The translations under genes were made by a program, and so were the position numbers. Below the pieces are notes generated by a model. That model was not told the DNA's origin. It worked only from the letters and a program-made list of their open reading frames with translations, and made no database searches. Below, piece by piece: positions 1 through 7,109 of a stretch of 22,614 bases of DNA (positions are counted from its first letter, which is position 1; each line of letters starts with the position of its first letter). The stretch covers positions 1-22,614 of IMG/VR virus record IMGVR_UViG_3300024265_000214; one strand, written 5' to 3'. This DNA is from a virus.

Positions 1-364
1 TCAAGTTGGTAATGGCTTGGGCCTCAACGAGAACCGAACCAGCACCAACTTGAGATGCTGTAAAGAGGGCAACCGCGTCGGCATCACCATCAAGGGCAGC
101 TTCAAGTAGAGTAGCAGTAGTTGTAACTGCACCAGTTGCATATGCAAGTGTGACAGTAACATCAACACCAACTACAACTACGGCAATCGAGCCGTCGCTG
201 CCTGGGTCAACGAGAGTAATCGAGGGAGTTGCACTCCCATGATGCTTACTAAGAGCAGTAAGCAAAAGCTTTCCATCATCACCACCTGTATTAGTTGTGG
301 TAAGAGTCGGAATCGTACCATCCCAAAGTCTCAGGATAGCGTTCTTCAGGTCAATCTTTGCCAA
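1..364 (-). CDS. Second tail-tube-like protein, N-terminal part, cut by window edge
   Basis: Partial gene whose first 121 codons are visible. It begins with TTG at 364-362, preceded by AAAGGAG 10 bases upstream, and I see no ATG that would serve. The residues after the start (AKIDLKNAILRLWDGTIP) are identical to the start of the upstream neighbour at 381-1196. A second block, ALSKHHGSATPSIT, and the AQAIT segment also match, while the stretches between have diverged. It is therefore a tandem paralog. The visible part corresponds to the variable N-terminal domain of the neighbour; the tail-tube part would lie beyond the window. The gap to the neighbour's stop is only 16 bases. The call rests on paralogy to a protein that is itself assigned by sequence feel and context, so the role is inferred. 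Confidence 0.8.
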   Translation of the reverse strand, partial: MAKIDLKNAILRLWDGTIPTLTTTNTGGDDGKLLLTALSKHHGSATPSITLVDPGSDGSIAVVVVGVDVTVTLAYATGAVTTTATLLEAALDGDADAVALFTASQVGAGSVLVEAQAITNL

Positions 365-380
365 GGTATGGCTCCTTTAC

Positions 381-1196
381 TTAGAGAGGCAGAATTGCCG
401 AATCAAATCTGACATGAGAAGCTGTCAGTCGATTACATCGCCCGGAGCAAGCCACACTGGCTTCCTTCGTGTCGTGGTCGAGTCCTTCGTAATAGAATTC
501 CTCGAAAAGGGATTGCTCGTCATCAATCGCCGAGCACGCTGGAGCATTGACGATTTCAAGGTCAATACAAAATGGTTGACAGGTATCGTCAGCAGTAGTT
601 ACCCAAGCATCGGCCGGGGCCAGATTCTTTAGGACTTCTTCGATCGTCGGTACAGATGCACCGTTAGCAGAAGTAAGAAACTCCCACATGAAGTCAAACG
701 AGACATCCATCGGTTCCTCGTCAGCATCACGTACCGTGTCAAGAGAACCACGGTCCAAACTGAACTCTCTGGTCTTCTTCTCGGAGTGGGTAAGATTACC
801 ATCACCGACCTTAATCTCAAGCGAGTTATGACCTGTGAGTCGGGTGATAGCCTGGGCATCAGGAACAAGCGAACCGTCGCCATCTAGCGTCATTGTAGCA
901 AGTGCAACGGCGGCAGGAACACTGTCGTATTCTGTCTTCATTGCCGATGCAATTGTATCAACTGAACCAGAATAGTTGAGTGTGATAACAATGTCAACAC
1001 CCGTAACCACAACGCTAAGCGATGTAGTGCTAGTCGGATGAATAATTGTAATCGACGGAGTTGCACTGCCATGATGCTTACTGAGAGCAGTCAGTGTTAC
1101 CTGACCGTTCACACCAGCACCATTAACTGTAGTCAGCTCCGGAATTGTACCATCCCAAAGTCGCAGGATAGCGTTCTTTAGATCAATCTTTGCCAT
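381..1196 (-). CDS. Tail tube (major tail) protein candidate
   Basis: Protein of 271 residues, starting at an ATG with AAAGGAG 8 bases upstream. The N-terminal 115 residues form a beta-rich, Thr/Ser/Val-heavy domain. The rest (from about residue 125, KVGDGNLTHSEKKTREFSLDRGSLDTV) resembles siphovirus tail-tube proteins, with a GxGNLT-like strand, a charged 'RGSLDTVRDADEEPMDVSF' stretch and a terminal part rich in acidic residues. Such proteins polymerise into the tail tube. The gene lies after capsid and neck genes, the usual place for a tail tube gene. A tandem paralog with a TTG start follows at 364. The N-terminal domain may be an added surface domain, but that is inference. It could also be another virion protein with the same fold. 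Confidence 0.65.
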   Translation of the reverse strand: MAKIDLKNAILRLWDGTIPELTTVNGAGVNGQVTLTALSKHHGSATPSITIIHPTSTTSLSVVVTGVDIVITLNYSGSVDTIASAMKTEYDSVPAAVALATMTLDGDGSLVPDAQAITRLTGHNSLEIKVGDGNLTHSEKKTREFSLDRGSLDTVRDADEEPMDVSFDFMWEFLTSANGASVPTIEEVLKNLAPADAWVTTADDTCQPFCIDLEIVNAPACSAIDDEQSLFEEFYYEGLDHDTKEASVACSGRCNRLTASHVRFDSAILPL

Positions 1197-1207
1197 AAAT
1201 GGCTCCT

Positions 1208-1681
1208 TTACTCTTGGAGTTCTAAGCGGTAATGTCCTTCAATTGTGTACTGAGTTAACTTAGTATCTTGGTGAATAATACCAAAGTTACCAATGTCAAC
1301 TGTATCTTCATATCGTTTTGTTCGGGTCTTCAGACAACCCAACAAAGAGTCATCGTCGTTGCCACCATTCCCATACTTGTATACTTTGATTACTTGTGTA
1401 AAGCCTTGGGCAAATTGACCAACAGCTCTTACGCCAGCATACAAGTCCTCTGGGTCCATGGCAGACTGAATCAAGAGGTTAATTTCCATGTCAAGGTATT
1501 TTACACCATGGCACGGTTGTGAAATAAAGGGACCATCTGTTCGGAGTTCTGCGAAGTCGGCAAGGTTATCTGTATCTCGCTCATCGCCTTCAATGTAAAG
1601 GAAGTAGCTCCCTTTGTATAAATCGAAATGCTTTGAGATTGATATAGTGATCCACCGATACCAGTCAGGATTGATATTCAT
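1208..1681 (-). CDS. Neck or tail-completion protein candidate
   Basis: Protein of 157 residues with no motif I can name. The start is ATG at 1681, overlapping the stop of the gene before it as ATGA, with GGAGG about 8 bases upstream, which indicates translational coupling. The sequence is soluble, with a probable alpha/beta mix, aromatic N-terminus (NPDWYRWITISISKHF) and a beta-type C-terminus (TQYTIEGHYRLELQE). Its position between a probable head-closure protein and the tail tube gene is where siphoviruses place the tail terminator or tail completion protein. That role is inferred from order and size alone. Confidence 0.7.
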   Translation of the reverse strand: MNINPDWYRWITISISKHFDLYKGSYFLYIEGDERDTDNLADFAELRTDGPFISQPCHGVKYLDMEINLLIQSAMDPEDLYAGVRAVGQFAQGFTQVIKVYKYGNGGNDDDSLLGCLKTRTKRYEDTVDIGNFGIIHQDTKLTQYTIEGHYRLELQE

Positions 1682-2166
1682 CGGCTTACCTCCGCAACTT
1701 GCTCAAAGCATAGTACAGACTTAGCATCAAGTAGATGTACTTTCCTCGCTGCTTTTGTCTCTCGCACAACAAGAATGTATCCCATCCCCTCTTCAAACTC
1801 ATAGAAGCTTTTCACTTCGTAACGTCGCTGATTGTACACAACGAACTGGTTATTATCTATCTCCCAATCGGCCGGTATATCGGCAGCGTCGATGATAACA
1901 CGACGGTCGCTTGAGTCAAAGAAACCACCCGATGTAAAATCTTTATTGGCTGAGATATACGCAAGGTCATACACGAATGAGCGTGACACTTTCGCAGGCT
2001 GAACAATAGCCCGTGGCACATGGATCTTCATATACGAAATTGATTTCTGTCCCGTCTCCAAGTCAGTCGTACCAAGGATTTGCTGACAAATGTCAATTGG
2101 CAAACCGTATGTACGTTTCATGCGGTAGAGGGTAGCTCGAATGTATTGTAGTCGGGTGCGAGACAT
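1678..2166 (-). CDS. Head closure or neck protein candidate
   Basis: Protein of 162 residues. I prefer the ATG at 2166 (MSRTRLQYIR) over a TTG thirty bases upstream, because AAGG lies about 9 bases before the ATG while the TTG has no ribosome site. The protein is basic at the N-terminus, then beta-rich, with a segment DIPADWEIDNNQFVVYNQRRYEVKS and an ending GMGYILVVRETK that resemble small barrel proteins of phage necks. It is the first gene after the capsid gene and its hairpin, and its stop overlaps the next start by ATGA. A stopper or head-tail joining role is inferred from position and size; no signature confirms it. Confidence 0.7.
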   Translation of the reverse strand: MSRTRLQYIRATLYRMKRTYGLPIDICQQILGTTDLETGQKSISYMKIHVPRAIVQPAKVSRSFVYDLAYISANKDFTSGGFFDSSDRRVIIDAADIPADWEIDNNQFVVYNQRRYEVKSFYEFEEGMGYILVVRETKAARKVHLLDAKSVLCFEQVAEVSR

Positions 2167-2199
2167 ATTTGGAACCTTGTTAAGCTTAACCAACAAAAG

Positions 2200-2231
2200 C
2201 CAACCACCCCGCCCGAAGACGGGGCAGTTGG
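2200..2231 (-). terminator. UUCG-capped hairpin after the capsid gene
   Basis: On the minus strand a 14-base-pair stem, with only three G-U pairs and no mismatch, closes a TTCG tetraloop (C-TTCG-G, the very stable type). It starts a few bases after the capsid stop codon and is followed by CTTTTGTTGG, a weak T tract. I read it as a partial intrinsic terminator or an RNA-stabilising hairpin that limits tail gene expression relative to capsid. Confidence 0.75.
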
Positions 2232-2239
2232 GAAGGGAT

Positions 2240-3664
2240 CTAGCAAAGCATCAGTGCCGCGAGATAGGGATCAAGTGTAGCAACACCACACAACAGGTCA
2301 ACCGTCACCAGGAGACCCTGCTTACGACCTTCGTAACTCGCGTTGACACGAATCGCGACATCACCGTAAGACGCAACGCCGGACATGACGCCCATACCAC
2401 TCGGGATCTGAATCAGAGGACGCAGAACCAAGGAGAGGCAATTCCGCTGGAAAGCAAAGTTGACTTCACCGGCGGGGCCAAGGTCGACGTGGTCGTCTTC
2501 CACAACCGCATTCACAAGCGGACGATCCAGCCAAATCGAAGTAGTATCGCCGGCGGTTTCGATCGTCTTGACAACAGAGTAGTAGCCAGCGATAGCTACG
2601 TCAGGAGTCGCATCAGTCGAGAACGCGATAAGCGTACCAGGCTCGATGACTCCAGTGTAACCATCAATGACAATTGCCTTCGAGTAACCCGCAGCGTAGG
2701 CACTCGTAGTGGCCGCACGATTGTAAATCGTGACAACAGCATCGTCAAGGACTGCATTACGCAGACCTGGAGTAATGGTAACGTCAAGATCCTCAGTCGA
2801 CGGACTGGCAGTCAGCGTAACACGGTGAATCGTGTCATCACCAGCAATCTTGATGAACTTGCCTTCCGTCTGGCTAAGGTCCGTCACGGCCGCCGTATCC
2901 ATGTGGATAAGGGTAGTACCAGCAACATAGCCGCCGCTATTGTCGACCTTCGACGCTATCGACTGAATTGTAGTAATCGGACTGGGCGTGTTCTGACACT
3001 GGTAGATATCGAACCCGTACTTACGTCCGATGCTCGCTTCTCGCAGTGCCGAACCGTCATCACCAACCTTGTCGGCCTCGGTGAACGTATCGAGGTTCAA
3101 CATGATTGCTTCGGTTTCGGGACCGATAATCAAAGTACGACCGGGGAGAGGGGCCTTGTTGATACTCATACGCTTTCGCGTATCGACCATATAACCCTTG
3201 ATCGTATCGACAGTACCCAAGCCAAGACCACCCTGCTGGTTGTCCATGAACTGATAAGCTTGCCCAAGGGTAATCTTATCAAGACCTTGAACCAGCGAGA
3301 GAATCGCCGGGACCAAGTAAAGCGCCTTCAGCTCTTGGAAGGACTTAGACAGGTCTTCGTCCTGGAGCGTAAAGGTGGTTTCGAGGTGCTGATTCAGCAC
3401 AACCGGAATGTCGGTAGCTTCCGCATTTTGGACGGTGACTTCATCAGTCTTTGTCTTACGGTTGAATTCAAACTCGGCAGGCTTCCGAGTATGAACGGTT
3501 TCACCGAACTTGGCGATCTTCGAGGAGAAGTCACGATGGACCATACCCGAAATAACCATGTTCTCAATAAGAACGGCAACGCCTTCGTTCGCCCAGATTT
3601 CTGGGATGAACGCCGCAAGGTCATTGTCATACACGAGTCGAAACGGAGTTGAGAAAAGTCTCAT
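2240..3664 (-). CDS. Major capsid protein (P22 coat-like candidate)
   Basis: Protein of 474 residues that forms the capsid shell. It follows the scaffold gene directly, with 2 bases between the scaffold stop and its ATG, and an AAAGG some 13 bases upstream. The N-terminal part (FIPEIWANEGVAVLIENMVISGMVHRDF) is the helical arm typical of large coat proteins. The middle (residues about 210-390) is beta-rich and holds an inserted-domain-like stretch. The C-terminal part (LSLVLRPLIQIPSGMGVMSGVASYGDVAIRVNASYEGRKQG) resembles the end of P22-type coat proteins. Family knowledge plus gene order (terminase, portal, scaffold, coat) support the call. Residues 7-13, PFRLVYD, also occur at the start of the scaffold. 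A strong hairpin follows the gene. Confidence 0.85.
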   Translation of the reverse strand: MRLFSTPFRLVYDNDLAAFIPEIWANEGVAVLIENMVISGMVHRDFSSKIAKFGETVHTRKPAEFEFNRKTKTDEVTVQNAEATDIPVVLNQHLETTFTLQDEDLSKSFQELKALYLVPAILSLVQGLDKITLGQAYQFMDNQQGGLGLGTVDTIKGYMVDTRKRMSINKAPLPGRTLIIGPETEAIMLNLDTFTEADKVGDDGSALREASIGRKYGFDIYQCQNTPSPITTIQSIASKVDNSGGYVAGTTLIHMDTAAVTDLSQTEGKFIKIAGDDTIHRVTLTASPSTEDLDVTITPGLRNAVLDDAVVTIYNRAATTSAYAAGYSKAIVIDGYTGVIEPGTLIAFSTDATPDVAIAGYYSVVKTIETAGDTTSIWLDRPLVNAVVEDDHVDLGPAGEVNFAFQRNCLSLVLRPLIQIPSGMGVMSGVASYGDVAIRVNASYEGRKQGLLVTVDLLCGVATLDPYLAALMLC

Positions 3665-3666
3665 AA

Positions 3667-4524
3667 TTAGTTTTTACCTTTCACTAGGGTAGTCGGATCA
3701 ACACCGGGATTTTCCTTACGCCACTTCATATAGGCGGCAGGGTCCTTCAGTGAATCAACCGTCACATTGCGACCGCTGCCACTACCCGCACCATTGGTGG
3801 AACCAAATCCACCAGTGCCCGGATTCGTGAAGAGATTACCAAATCGCTCTGGTAGTTCCTTCATACGTTTGAGGGCATCCTCAGGTTTGAGTGTCAGCAT
3901 GGTCGGATTGCCGTCGTCGTCTACATCGACGAACTTAACCAACGGCTCGTATTCCCCAGTAGGTTGTCCTGCTTCATTAAGGACCTCCCCCAGGTAGGTT
4001 TTTGGGCCGAGAATGTCCATGATCTGCTCATTGACTTCGACCTTGGCCGCTGTGGCCGCATCCAGTATCGAACGATTGATACGTTCGGCACTGTAGTTAC
4101 TTTGCCAAGTGTCTCGCTCTTTGGTAAGCTTATCAAGCTCTTTCGCATGGGCGACTTGAGCCTTCTTCGAGTTCCTCTTGACAATTTCTTCTTGCGTCAT
4201 AGATTGCTCTTGGAGCTTCTCCAGACGCTCTTCCAGGTCTCCCCGCTCAGTAGCGGTCATCGTTGCCTGCTCTTTGAGTGTGTTAAGCTCACCCAGCAGT
4301 GTTTCGTTTTGCTTCGACACAGTCCGGCGGTTCTCAGCCATCATGGAATTCAGCTTCTCTTGGGTAAGAGTGATCTCACCCTTCTTCGCCGTAGCTTCGG
4401 CTTCAGCTTTCGCCGCCGCAGTTGCAGTAGCCTCAGCGGTTGCAGCAGCCTCAGCGGCAGCCGCATCACTGGCGTCATCATAGACGAGGCGGAACGGCGA
4501 ACTTCTCAACATGGAAAACAACAT
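3667..4524 (-). CDS. Capsid scaffold protein
   Basis: Protein of 285 residues. The ATG at 4524 has AAGGAG 7 bases upstream. Residues 18-46 are almost only Ala, Glu, Thr and Lys. Residues about 50-145 are a long charged coiled coil with Gln and Glu heptads, followed by a region with KEVNEQIMDILGPKTYLGEVL-type helices, then a Gly/Ser-rich linker near 240-255 and a C-terminal AYMKWRKENPG helix. This build is typical of phage scaffold proteins, which guide coat assembly and then leave or are cut. I see no protease motif in it. Its position just before the capsid gene agrees. The N-terminal peptide SSPFRLVYDD is shared with the capsid protein, which is unusual. Confidence 0.85.
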   Translation of the reverse strand: MLFSMLRSSPFRLVYDDASDAAAAEAAATAEATATAAAKAEAEATAKKGEITLTQEKLNSMMAENRRTVSKQNETLLGELNTLKEQATMTATERGDLEERLEKLQEQSMTQEEIVKRNSKKAQVAHAKELDKLTKERDTWQSNYSAERINRSILDAATAAKVEVNEQIMDILGPKTYLGEVLNEAGQPTGEYEPLVKFVDVDDDGNPTMLTLKPEDALKRMKELPERFGNLFTNPGTGGFGSTNGAGSGSGRNVTVDSLKDPAAYMKWRKENPGVDPTTLVKGKN

Positions 4525-4535
4525 ACTCAGTCTCC

Positions 4536-4985
4536 TTAGGGAACCCTACGTAAATCGATTTCGCGTGGATCACGCAAATACGGGCGGATATATCCCCATG
4601 CTTCAGCACTAGGAATACCTGCTCGAATGTGTTCCTCGACAAAGTGCAAGTCGTAGGTGGCTCTTGCACCTGAAAAGGCATCGGACGTCATGCCTATGTT
4701 CTTACGTTCAAGTTCCATGTCTACTCCGTCCAAGTAGGCAAGAGCACACTCATAGCAAGCACGCTCGATATCGGGCGGTACTACAGTATCCCCGAAACGG
4801 GGGAATTGTAGTTCCTGGTCATCGTCAGCTTTTGTACCGGCGATGTTAAGCTTATCAATAGCCCGAGTGGCCATCTTCAAAGCTTTGATTCTATCATTCA
4901 GTACAGTCAGCTCCCAGACACGAACATCCAATCGTTCGTTAAAGTAAGCATTTGCACCGGTGTTGGTTCCGTAATAACTAGCCAC
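4536..4985 (-). CDS. Head-tail adaptor-like protein
   Basis: Protein of 149 residues starting with GTG at 4985, overlapping the stop of the gene before it by 8 bases, with GGAG 9 bases upstream inside that gene. It is mostly helical. The segment VWELTVLNDRIKALKMATRAIDKLN, then FPRFGDTVVPPDIERACYECALAYLDG, is the pattern of small phage adaptor proteins often labelled DnaT-like or gp6-like: a first helix with paired Ala/Arg, a Pro-rich turn and a helix with Ala-Cys. Such proteins attach below the portal. The place before scaffold and capsid is somewhat early for an adaptor, so the call is probable and not certain. Confidence 0.65.
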   Translation of the reverse strand: MASYYGTNTGANAYFNERLDVRVWELTVLNDRIKALKMATRAIDKLNIAGTKADDDQELQFPRFGDTVVPPDIERACYECALAYLDGVDMELERKNIGMTSDAFSGARATYDLHFVEEHIRAGIPSAEAWGYIRPYLRDPREIDLRRVP

Positions 4986-6090
4986 TTAATTTCACTCCTT
5001 CAAATTCGAGGTTGATCGCCACATTGGCACCATCTGGACTGTGCCGACGATTCTGAACAAAGTCAAGTGGGTTAGTTAAAAGTTGGACGTCCCAGATTTC
5101 GCCCTTCCAATTTTGCATCCTAATGTGTTCGGCATTGTATGTGGTGAGGAACTCTTCTAGTTCCAGGCCCTTCTGTCTTGTCATGTCGAAAGTGTACGCT
5201 AACCGCCGTGATGTCGATCGTTTGACATACACTCGACGTGTTCCGTCCATTGCCCGCTTAACGAGCATATCGGAAACATTGTTCTCTTTGTCATCTAACT
5301 CAGGTGCCGGGAGTACGATCGATGCTTCAATTCTTGGCCACGGTGCTTGCATCAATACGTAAGTCTCGGTAGGCTTAACAACAACGCCCACGACGTGTTG
5401 TGTTAAGTGGAGGGTCTGTGTTATATTTGTCGAACCCTCACGAATTATATTACATACTGCTAACTGTGTGAACCCTAATGTGTTCGCCGCCGACTGGTTG
5501 CTTATTAGCTGTGCTACAGCATCTTGTGTAAAAGCTAAAGTAGAGGATGCTGATAGTTGCTGGCCACCCCAGGCCCAGGACACTGATTGTGTGAATGTAA
5601 GGTGATTAGATACAGGGCGGCTGCATTGTACAGCTTGGGTAAATGTGAGGGTGTTACTTGCGACCTGTATCGGAAGCACACGCTTAACTACAACTGTCTG
5701 TTGGAACTCTAAATGGTTACTAGCGTAAAATGTCTGTTCAGTATCGTTATCTGCCGCTTGGGTAAATTCTAAAGTGTTACCTACGGCAATGTTCAGGACT
5801 TTTGTGACCTGGACGCTGTGGCTGAATGCAAGCGTATTACCAATTCGCTGATTGTTATATGTGACCGCATCATGGGAGAAAGTAAGTGTGCTCGCTACTG
5901 AGCGATTATATACTACCTGTACTAATACTTCTTGGGTAAGGGTAAGATTGCTAGTTACTTCCTGTGGCGGTAGACCAACTGGCTCCGAGTATAGTATGTC
6001 TATATACTGAGTCGTCAGTCGTGCAGTTGGTACGACTGAACTCGTATACAAAACATCAACATATTGTTGTGTTGACCTTGCAACCGTCAT
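4978..6090 (-). CDS. Repeat-bearing virion protein, ten L-x-F-T-Q repeats
   Basis: Protein of 370 residues with three parts. Residues 1-35 hold two copies of a QY[VI]D[VI]LY motif (STQQYVDVLYTSS and TTQYIDILYSE). Residues about 40-245 hold ten short repeats of the form [SGA]N[TH]L[TAE]F[TS][QH], spaced 17-28 residues. The C-terminal 120 residues (from LMQAPWPRIEASIVLPAP) form a compact domain with RRVYVKRSTSRRLAYTFDMTRQKGLELEEFL and WKGEIWDVQLLTNP. Start ATG overlaps the stop of the preceding gene as TAATG. The repeats suggest a fibrous or beta-solenoid stalk on an anchoring C-terminal domain, for example a head fibre or decoration, because the gene sits between portal and capsid. That is inference; I know no exact family. 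Confidence 0.85.
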   Translation of the reverse strand: MTVARSTQQYVDVLYTSSVVPTARLTTQYIDILYSEPVGLPPQEVTSNLTLTQEVLVQVVYNRSVASTLTFSHDAVTYNNQRIGNTLAFSHSVQVTKVLNIAVGNTLEFTQAADNDTEQTFYASNHLEFQQTVVVKRVLPIQVASNTLTFTQAVQCSRPVSNHLTFTQSVSWAWGGQQLSASSTLAFTQDAVAQLISNQSAANTLGFTQLAVCNIIREGSTNITQTLHLTQHVVGVVVKPTETYVLMQAPWPRIEASIVLPAPELDDKENNVSDMLVKRAMDGTRRVYVKRSTSRRLAYTFDMTRQKGLELEEFLTTYNAEHIRMQNWKGEIWDVQLLTNPLDFVQNRRHSPDGANVAINLEFEGVKLSG

Positions 6091-7109
6091 TATGACTCAA
6101 CCTCAATACCGAATTCAGCCCCATTAACATCAGCTTCTTCCCATGCTGCTGAATCCGCCGGATTAGTCTCCCAAATATCTGTGTATTTTGCATAACTTGT
6201 GGCCAATGTATGTTCGTTGCCACTGTAATCTGTTGAAATTGGTCGTGCTAACTGTTCGAGAATTCGTGGGTTTGCATCATCTTTCTTCGCAATACTAGTT
6301 AAAGCAATACCATGTATTATATCTACCTCCCCAGATAAGTCTTCAAAAGTAAAAGCGTCTTTATCTGATACTGTTGATGATTCAATATATGTTGAGTCCT
6401 CATCTGGAGTTGTTGGATCATCAACATGTAAATAATTATCTATGCTGTCTGCGTCACTACCAACAAAATCACTGACATAACCATTCCCATTAGGCATAAG
6501 TGTTTCAACGACACAGTCACCAAGAAAATCATTATTCACGGAACCTGACATGTCACAAAAATATATATCATCAAGATAAAATGACCCTGACGCTAACCCA
6601 CCCATTTCAAATTGCACTCCATTGATAGGTCCAGCACCACTAAGAGTATCCGAACTAGTGGGAATTGTAATTTCTACCGTACCGTTAATGACTAAGATTG
6701 TCTCAATTGATGTTGAATTTGCTATTTCCCCTTTGAATTCAATATAGTTCCAAGTATCAAGTGCCAAAGCTGATGTGGCCGTCCCTAGTGTTGCTGCTCC
6801 TGCTTTAACTACTAGATGCCCAGAAGTATCTAAATACAGTGAGAGGGCATCGGCAGTACCCCTAAAATTGAGAAAAGGAGCAGAGCTTGAATAATAGCCC
6901 TCTATTTTTAAGGCAAAACCAATTACAAACTTTGCATCTGTAAATACCTGACTAAATGTTATCCCGTCGGTATAACCGTTAAATTCTAGACACCCACTAC
7001 CATTTCGCTGCTCTGAATTACTTATCAATGGTGTAGCATAGGTTATACCTAGATATGTTAAATCAGCAGTTGTAACTGCATTGAAACCTTCTATCTTCAG
7101 TAATGCCAT
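6090..7109 (-). CDS. LamG-like (concanavalin-fold) virion protein
   Basis: Protein of 339 residues. Residues about 20-190 follow the pattern of a LamG or concanavalin-like jelly roll: a small residue-rich N-terminus, FSQVFTDAKFVIGFALKIEGY, LSLYLDTSGHLVVKAG, DTWNYIEFKGEI, and SGSFYLDDIYFCD at the end. This is followed by NDFLGDCVVETLMPNGNGYVSDFVGSD and an acidic C-terminal part. Proteins with this domain bind sugars or decorate virions. The start and the portal stop overlap as TAATG, and its own stop overlaps the next start in the same way, so it is coupled within the head gene block. The exact role is unknown; a capsid decoration or fibre-base protein is plausible. Confidence 0.8.
   Translation of the reverse strand: MALLKIEGFNAVTTADLTYLGITYATPLISNSEQRNGSGCLEFNGYTDGITFSQVFTDAKFVIGFALKIEGYYSSSAPFLNFRGTADALSLYLDTSGHLVVKAGAATLGTATSALALDTWNYIEFKGEIANSTSIETILVINGTVEITIPTSSDTLSGAGPINGVQFEMGGLASGSFYLDDIYFCDMSGSVNNDFLGDCVVETLMPNGNGYVSDFVGSDADSIDNYLHVDDPTTPDEDSTYIESSTVSDKDAFTFEDLSGEVDIIHGIALTSIAKKDDANPRILEQLARPISTDYSGNEHTLATSYAKYTDIWETNPADSAAWEEADVNGAEFGIEVES

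Noticed and set aside
2141-3652. Plus-strand open frame of 503 codons opposite the capsid gene
   Set aside because: It is antisense to the capsid gene, very rich in Arg, Asn and Thr, with no ribosome site. It reflects the codon bias of the real gene.
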